Assembly (NCBI GenBank): GCA_023300205.1
Contig: JALZVD010000098.1
Span: 1-8,686, forward strand
Direction of reading: 5' to 3'
Origin: Akkermansiaceae bacterium
GTDB taxonomy: Bacteria > Verrucomicrobiota > Verrucomicrobiia > Verrucomicrobiales > Akkermansiaceae
Length of the DNA: 8,686 bases
Made by a program: the position numbers and the translations under genes
Notes under the pieces: generated by a model
The model's input: only the letters and a program-made list of their open reading frames with translations
Database searches by the model: none
Told to the model about the DNA's origin: nothing
Part shown: piece by piece, positions 6,651 to 8,686 of the stretch
Layout: the number at the start of each line of letters is the position of its first letter
How positions within the stretch are numbered: the first letter of the stretch is position 1

Positions 6651-7832
6651 ATGTCCACTGATCAAAATAATATATACCCACAGATCGCCCAAGACGCAAC
6701 CCTCAGATTAGAAAGTTTTCTATCTCAGCAGATTCTCCAAAATGACCCCATCTCATTCCGTGAATTCATGCACCACGCACTCTATCACCCACAGCACGGA
6801 TACTACACACGTGGACACCAAAACGTAGGCAAAGCCGGTGACTTCTTCACCAGCGTCAGCGTAGGCTCATGCTTCGGCACCATCCTCGCCCACCGCATCC
6901 ATCAGCTCTGGACTCAGCGCCGCTACCCACACTCCTACCACATCATCGAAATGGGCGCCAACAACGGCCAACTCGCACTAGACATCCTAAACACCATCCA
7001 GCAAACCTTCCCACTCCTCTACACTGCCCTCACCTACCACATCATCGAGCACCTAGAACCCGTCAGAGAAATCCAGTCACAAACCCTCACCAACCACCAC
7101 CAAAAAATCTCCCTCCACACCTCACCATCAGAAATCTCAGAAAATCACGGCATCATCCTCAGCAATGAACTCATTGACGCCTTCCCCGTCCACCTCCTCC
7201 AGCTACAAAATGCCACCTGGCACCAGCGCTGCGTCACCCTCACAAACAACAAACTAACCTTCACCCTCACCCCAGAACTCACCCCAGAACTACAAGCATT
7301 CACCAACAACCTACCCTCACAACTCCCAAACGGCTACCAGACAGAATACCGCCCAGGACTAGACCACCACATCCAGCAAACCACCCAAATGCTACAAACC
7401 TCCCACACCATCACCATCGACTACGGCCACACCCACTCCTCCTACTACACCCCATCCCGCACCACCGGCACCCTCAGATGCTACCACCAGCACACCGCTG
7501 ACGAAGCCCCCCTCATACTACCAGGCCTAAAAGACATCACCGCACACGTAGACTTCACCCAACTTGCCAAAGCCTACCTCCGCCACCGCCATCACATCAC
7601 ACACTTCTCATCCCAGTCCCACTACCTCACCACCCACGCCAAAAAATGGCTCCTATCACTAGAAGAAAATTTAAGCCCACAAAACTTCAAGCTCATCCGC
7701 CAGTTCCAGACCCTCACCCACCCCACCACCATGGGACACCAGTTCCACATCCTAGAAACATCCACCACACCAAACAACTGCCCAGACACACTACAAAAAC
7801 TAGAACTCACAGAACCCCACCATAACAAATAA
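6651..7832 (+). CDS. MidA/NDUFAF7-family (DUF185) SAM-dependent methyltransferase, histidine-rich
   Basis: A 393-residue cytosolic protein spanning the whole family. Landmarks in order: ISFREFMHHALYHPQHGYY (34-52), KAGDFFTS (61-68), FGTILA (75-80), the SAM loop E100-M-G102-A-N-N-G106, ILSNELIDAFPVH (169-181), TIDYGH (255-260) and GTLRCYHQH...ILPGLKDITAHVDF (273-302). The mitochondrial relative NDUFAF7 methylates an arginine of complex I subunit NDUFS2; the substrate of bacterial members is not established. In the SAM loop the usual second Gly of G-x-G is Asn, a mild departure. By my count 36 of 393 residues are His (about 9%), with many Thr, Pro and Gln, matching the C-rich, G-poor sense strand. 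ATG 6651 is the only start that keeps the N-terminal landmarks; no ribosome binding site is seen. It starts 36 bp from, and divergent to, the penicillin-binding protein gene. The next gene starts 45 bp downstream with no terminator between, so co-transcription is likely. Confidence 0.92.
   Translation: MSTDQNNIYPQIAQDATLRLESFLSQQILQNDPISFREFMHHALYHPQHGYYTRGHQNVGKAGDFFTSVSVGSCFGTILAHRIHQLWTQRRYPHSYHIIEMGANNGQLALDILNTIQQTFPLLYTALTYHIIEHLEPVREIQSQTLTNHHQKISLHTSPSEISENHGIILSNELIDAFPVHLLQLQNATWHQRCVTLTNNKLTFTLTPELTPELQAFTNNLPSQLPNGYQTEYRPGLDHHIQQTTQMLQTSHTITIDYGHTHSSYYTPSRTTGTLRCYHQHTADEAPLILPGLKDITAHVDFTQLAKAYLRHRHHITHFSSQSHYLTTHAKKWLLSLEENLSPQNFKLIRQFQTLTHPTTMGHQFHILETSTTPNNCPDTLQKLELTEPHHNK
6671..6699 (-). 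promoter_or_regulatory. Candidate sigma70-like promoter for the leftward operon
   Basis: Read leftward, TTGCGT (6694-6699) and TATATA (6671-6676) are separated by 17 bases, with TATATT overlapping as an alternative -10. This would start transcription near 6664, about 50 bases before the ATG of the penicillin-binding protein gene. The elements lie inside the 5' coding end of the divergent methyltransferase gene because the intergenic gap is only 36 bp. The -35 match is poor (3 of 6), so this is tentative. Confidence 0.25.
7266..7289 (+). repeat. Tandem duplication of a 12-bp unit inside the methyltransferase gene
   Basis: CTCACCCCAGAA is present twice head to tail, encoding LTPE-LTPE (residues 206-213). 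Being in frame and in a loop-like stretch between conserved motifs, it looks like a small slippage duplication with little effect on the fold. Confidence 0.8.
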
Positions 7833-7877
7833 CACATTCCACCGTAACTTTCCCCTCCACTCTCAGTTAATAACCAC

Positions 7878-8686
7878 ATGAAGAACATCACACTCTCAGC
7901 CATCATTGCCCTCACCACCCTAACCTCACTCCACGCCAAAGGACCACGCCCCAATGACCTCGGCGCCGTCCAGCTCCCCATCGGCTCACAAGCAGTCATC
8001 TGGTACGCCACCTGGGACACCGCACTCACAGAAGCCCAGCGCACCAACCGCCCCATCTTCTTCATGGCCGCCGCCCACCAGTGTGGATCCATCTCAGGAA
8101 CATTCTGACCAGGATACATGTCCACAGAGATCAGTTTGTTCTCACAAAAACCATTCATCAACGCCTCTAAAAACTACGTCTGCCTCAGACTAGGAACCTA
8201 CGAAAGCCCAGAAAACCAAGCCATCATCAGATCACTACTCAACGGCAAAATGGAAAACACAGCCTTCGTCGTATTCTCACCAGACGGCAAAGCCGCACTC
8301 ACCAAATCTGGCAGAAGCCCCAGGCACGCCTTCGGCAAAAACATCATCGAAGGCATGAACACCATCGCCGCCAAATTCAAACCCTCCGCATCCACAGAAA
8401 AATCAACCCTCTCAGACTTCCACAGCTTCAAACAAGCCCTCAACGTAGCCTCCGCTGACCAACGCCTCCTCCTCTTCGCAGTAACCAATAATGCCCAACT
8501 AGCCACCACCAAGACCAAGCTCCAGACCATCTTCAACCACCCAGAAACTACTGGCAGATTCTTCTACGACATCGCAGGCCAGAAAGACACCCACTGGCAG
8601 AAATCTATCAAAAACACCACCCAGAAAACCGGCATCTTCATCATCCAGTCCGCCAAATACGGCCAGACCGGAACCGCCCTCGCACA
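7878..8686 (+). CDS. Secreted thioredoxin-fold protein interrupted by an in-frame TGA (possible selenocysteine or nonsense mutation), partial at window end
   Basis: The frame opens with a signal peptide (MKNITLSAIIALTTLTSLHA, likely cut after LHA at residue 20). A thioredoxin-like start follows: IWYATWDTALTEAQ (41-54), RPIFFMAAA (58-66, first core strand) and C69-G-S-I where CxxC is expected, so only one redox Cys remains. After GTF76 comes TGA (8106-8108). The same frame then stays open for 192 codons to the window edge, without another stop. The product there looks real: PGYMSTEIS, NYVCLRLGTYE, a hairpin-like AFVVFSPDGK and SGRSPRHAFGK. Codons ending in C dominate on both sides of the TGA, as in the neighbouring gene. 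I therefore treat it as one gene of at least 269 codons. The TGA at codon 77 may encode selenocysteine (C-x7-U with C69), or be a mutated Trp or Cys codon, or an error. If it is a true stop, a 76-residue fragment results, and ATG 8118 might re-initiate. I recognise the fold but not the specific family. No ribosome binding site is visible. Confidence 0.6.
8127..8143 (+). other. SECIS-like stem-loop downstream of the in-frame TGA
   Basis: GAGA (8127-8130) pairs with TCTC (8140-8143). After a U-U mismatch, CA (8132-8133) pairs with TG (8137-8138), leaving a 3-base apical loop GUU (8134-8136). The loop begins 25 bases after the TGA, and its first base is G. Both agree with the loose description of bacterial SECIS elements (apical loop about 16-37 bases past the UGA, a G among the first two loop bases, often an unpaired U in the stem). 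The stem is short and such structures arise by chance, so this supports but does not prove recoding. Confidence 0.3.

Noticed and set aside
6615..6692. Longer form of the penicillin-binding protein beginning at ATG 6692
   Set aside because: It adds 26 atypical residues before the standard basic-plus-helix N-terminus and overlaps the start of the divergent methyltransferase gene.
6869..7168. A + strand frame rich in His and Pro inside the methyltransferase gene
   Set aside because: It is an out-of-frame reading of C-rich coding sequence; the methyltransferase frame carries all the conserved motifs.
8112..8123. Hairpin GGAT-ACAT-GTCC immediately after the TGA as the SECIS
   Set aside because: The loop starts only 7 bases past the TGA and the stem is 4 bp with a wobble; the structure at 8127-8143 has better spacing.
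7622..8161. Minus-strand open frame of 179 codons opposite the methyltransferase and thioredoxin-like genes
   Set aside because: It runs across two well-supported + strand genes, its composition (Trp, Met, Ser, Val-rich) is what a C-rich strand gives in reverse, and it shows no family motif.
8198..8536. Minus-strand open frame of 112 codons near the right end
   Set aside because: It is a shadow of the thioredoxin-like frame with no recognisable domain.

Overview
The window looks like chromosomal DNA from a Gram-negative-type bacterium, most plausibly of the Verrucomicrobiota. That placement is inferred from the style of the proteins (a GT51 penicillin-binding protein ending in a CPVHG-type tail, a zinc-ribbon/membrane-anchor protein, a MidA methyltransferase, a thioredoxin-fold secreted protein) and was not tested by a search. 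The + strand is markedly rich in C and poor in G in every gene, whichever way the gene points. This suggests that the + strand is the lagging strand here and that the minus-strand genes run with the replication fork. Few starts have a recognisable Shine-Dalgarno sequence. I see no rRNA, tRNA, CRISPR, insertion sequence or phage gene.

Layout: (1) bases 1-450, + strand: the 3' half of an endonuclease/exonuclease/phosphatase (EEP) gene cut by the window edge; its stop overlaps the end of the next gene by 8 bp. (2) Bases 443-6614, minus strand: a compact four-gene run, read right to left. It comprises a class A penicillin-binding protein (829 aa), a zinc-ribbon single-pass membrane protein (378 aa), a conserved protein of unknown function often misnamed TonB-dependent receptor or NadD (462 aa), and an N-acetylglutamate-synthase-like acetyltransferase (351 aa). 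Gaps are 75, 1 and 24 bp, with a possible weak terminator at the far end. (3) A 36-bp divergent intergenic region at 6615-6650. (4) Bases 6651-7832, + strand: a MidA/NDUFAF7-family methyltransferase with an extraordinary histidine content. (5) From 7878 to the right edge, + strand: a secreted thioredoxin-fold protein whose frame is broken by one TGA codon and then stays open for 192 codons.

How the genes may fit together: the leftward run combines peptidoglycan polymerisation, a membrane-anchored zinc-ribbon protein with a large extracytoplasmic domain, and two cytosolic proteins, so it may be partly an envelope module; this is inference. Three proteins carry eroded or altered key residues. 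The penicillin-binding protein keeps its glycosyltransferase motifs but has lost SxxK and SxN of the transpeptidase. The acetyltransferase has a shortened amino-acid-kinase-like half. The thioredoxin-like protein has CGSI in place of CxxC and an in-frame TGA eight codons after that cysteine.

The best lead for something undescribed is this TGA. It is followed at the expected distance by a small stem-loop that meets the loose rules for a bacterial SECIS element, so a new selenoprotein is possible. A nonsense mutation or a sequence error is equally open. The second lead is the penicillin-binding protein, apparently a glycosyltransferase with an inactive transpeptidase domain. The third is a pair of 10-bp repeats just before a GTG start that can fold into one hairpin in the mRNA.
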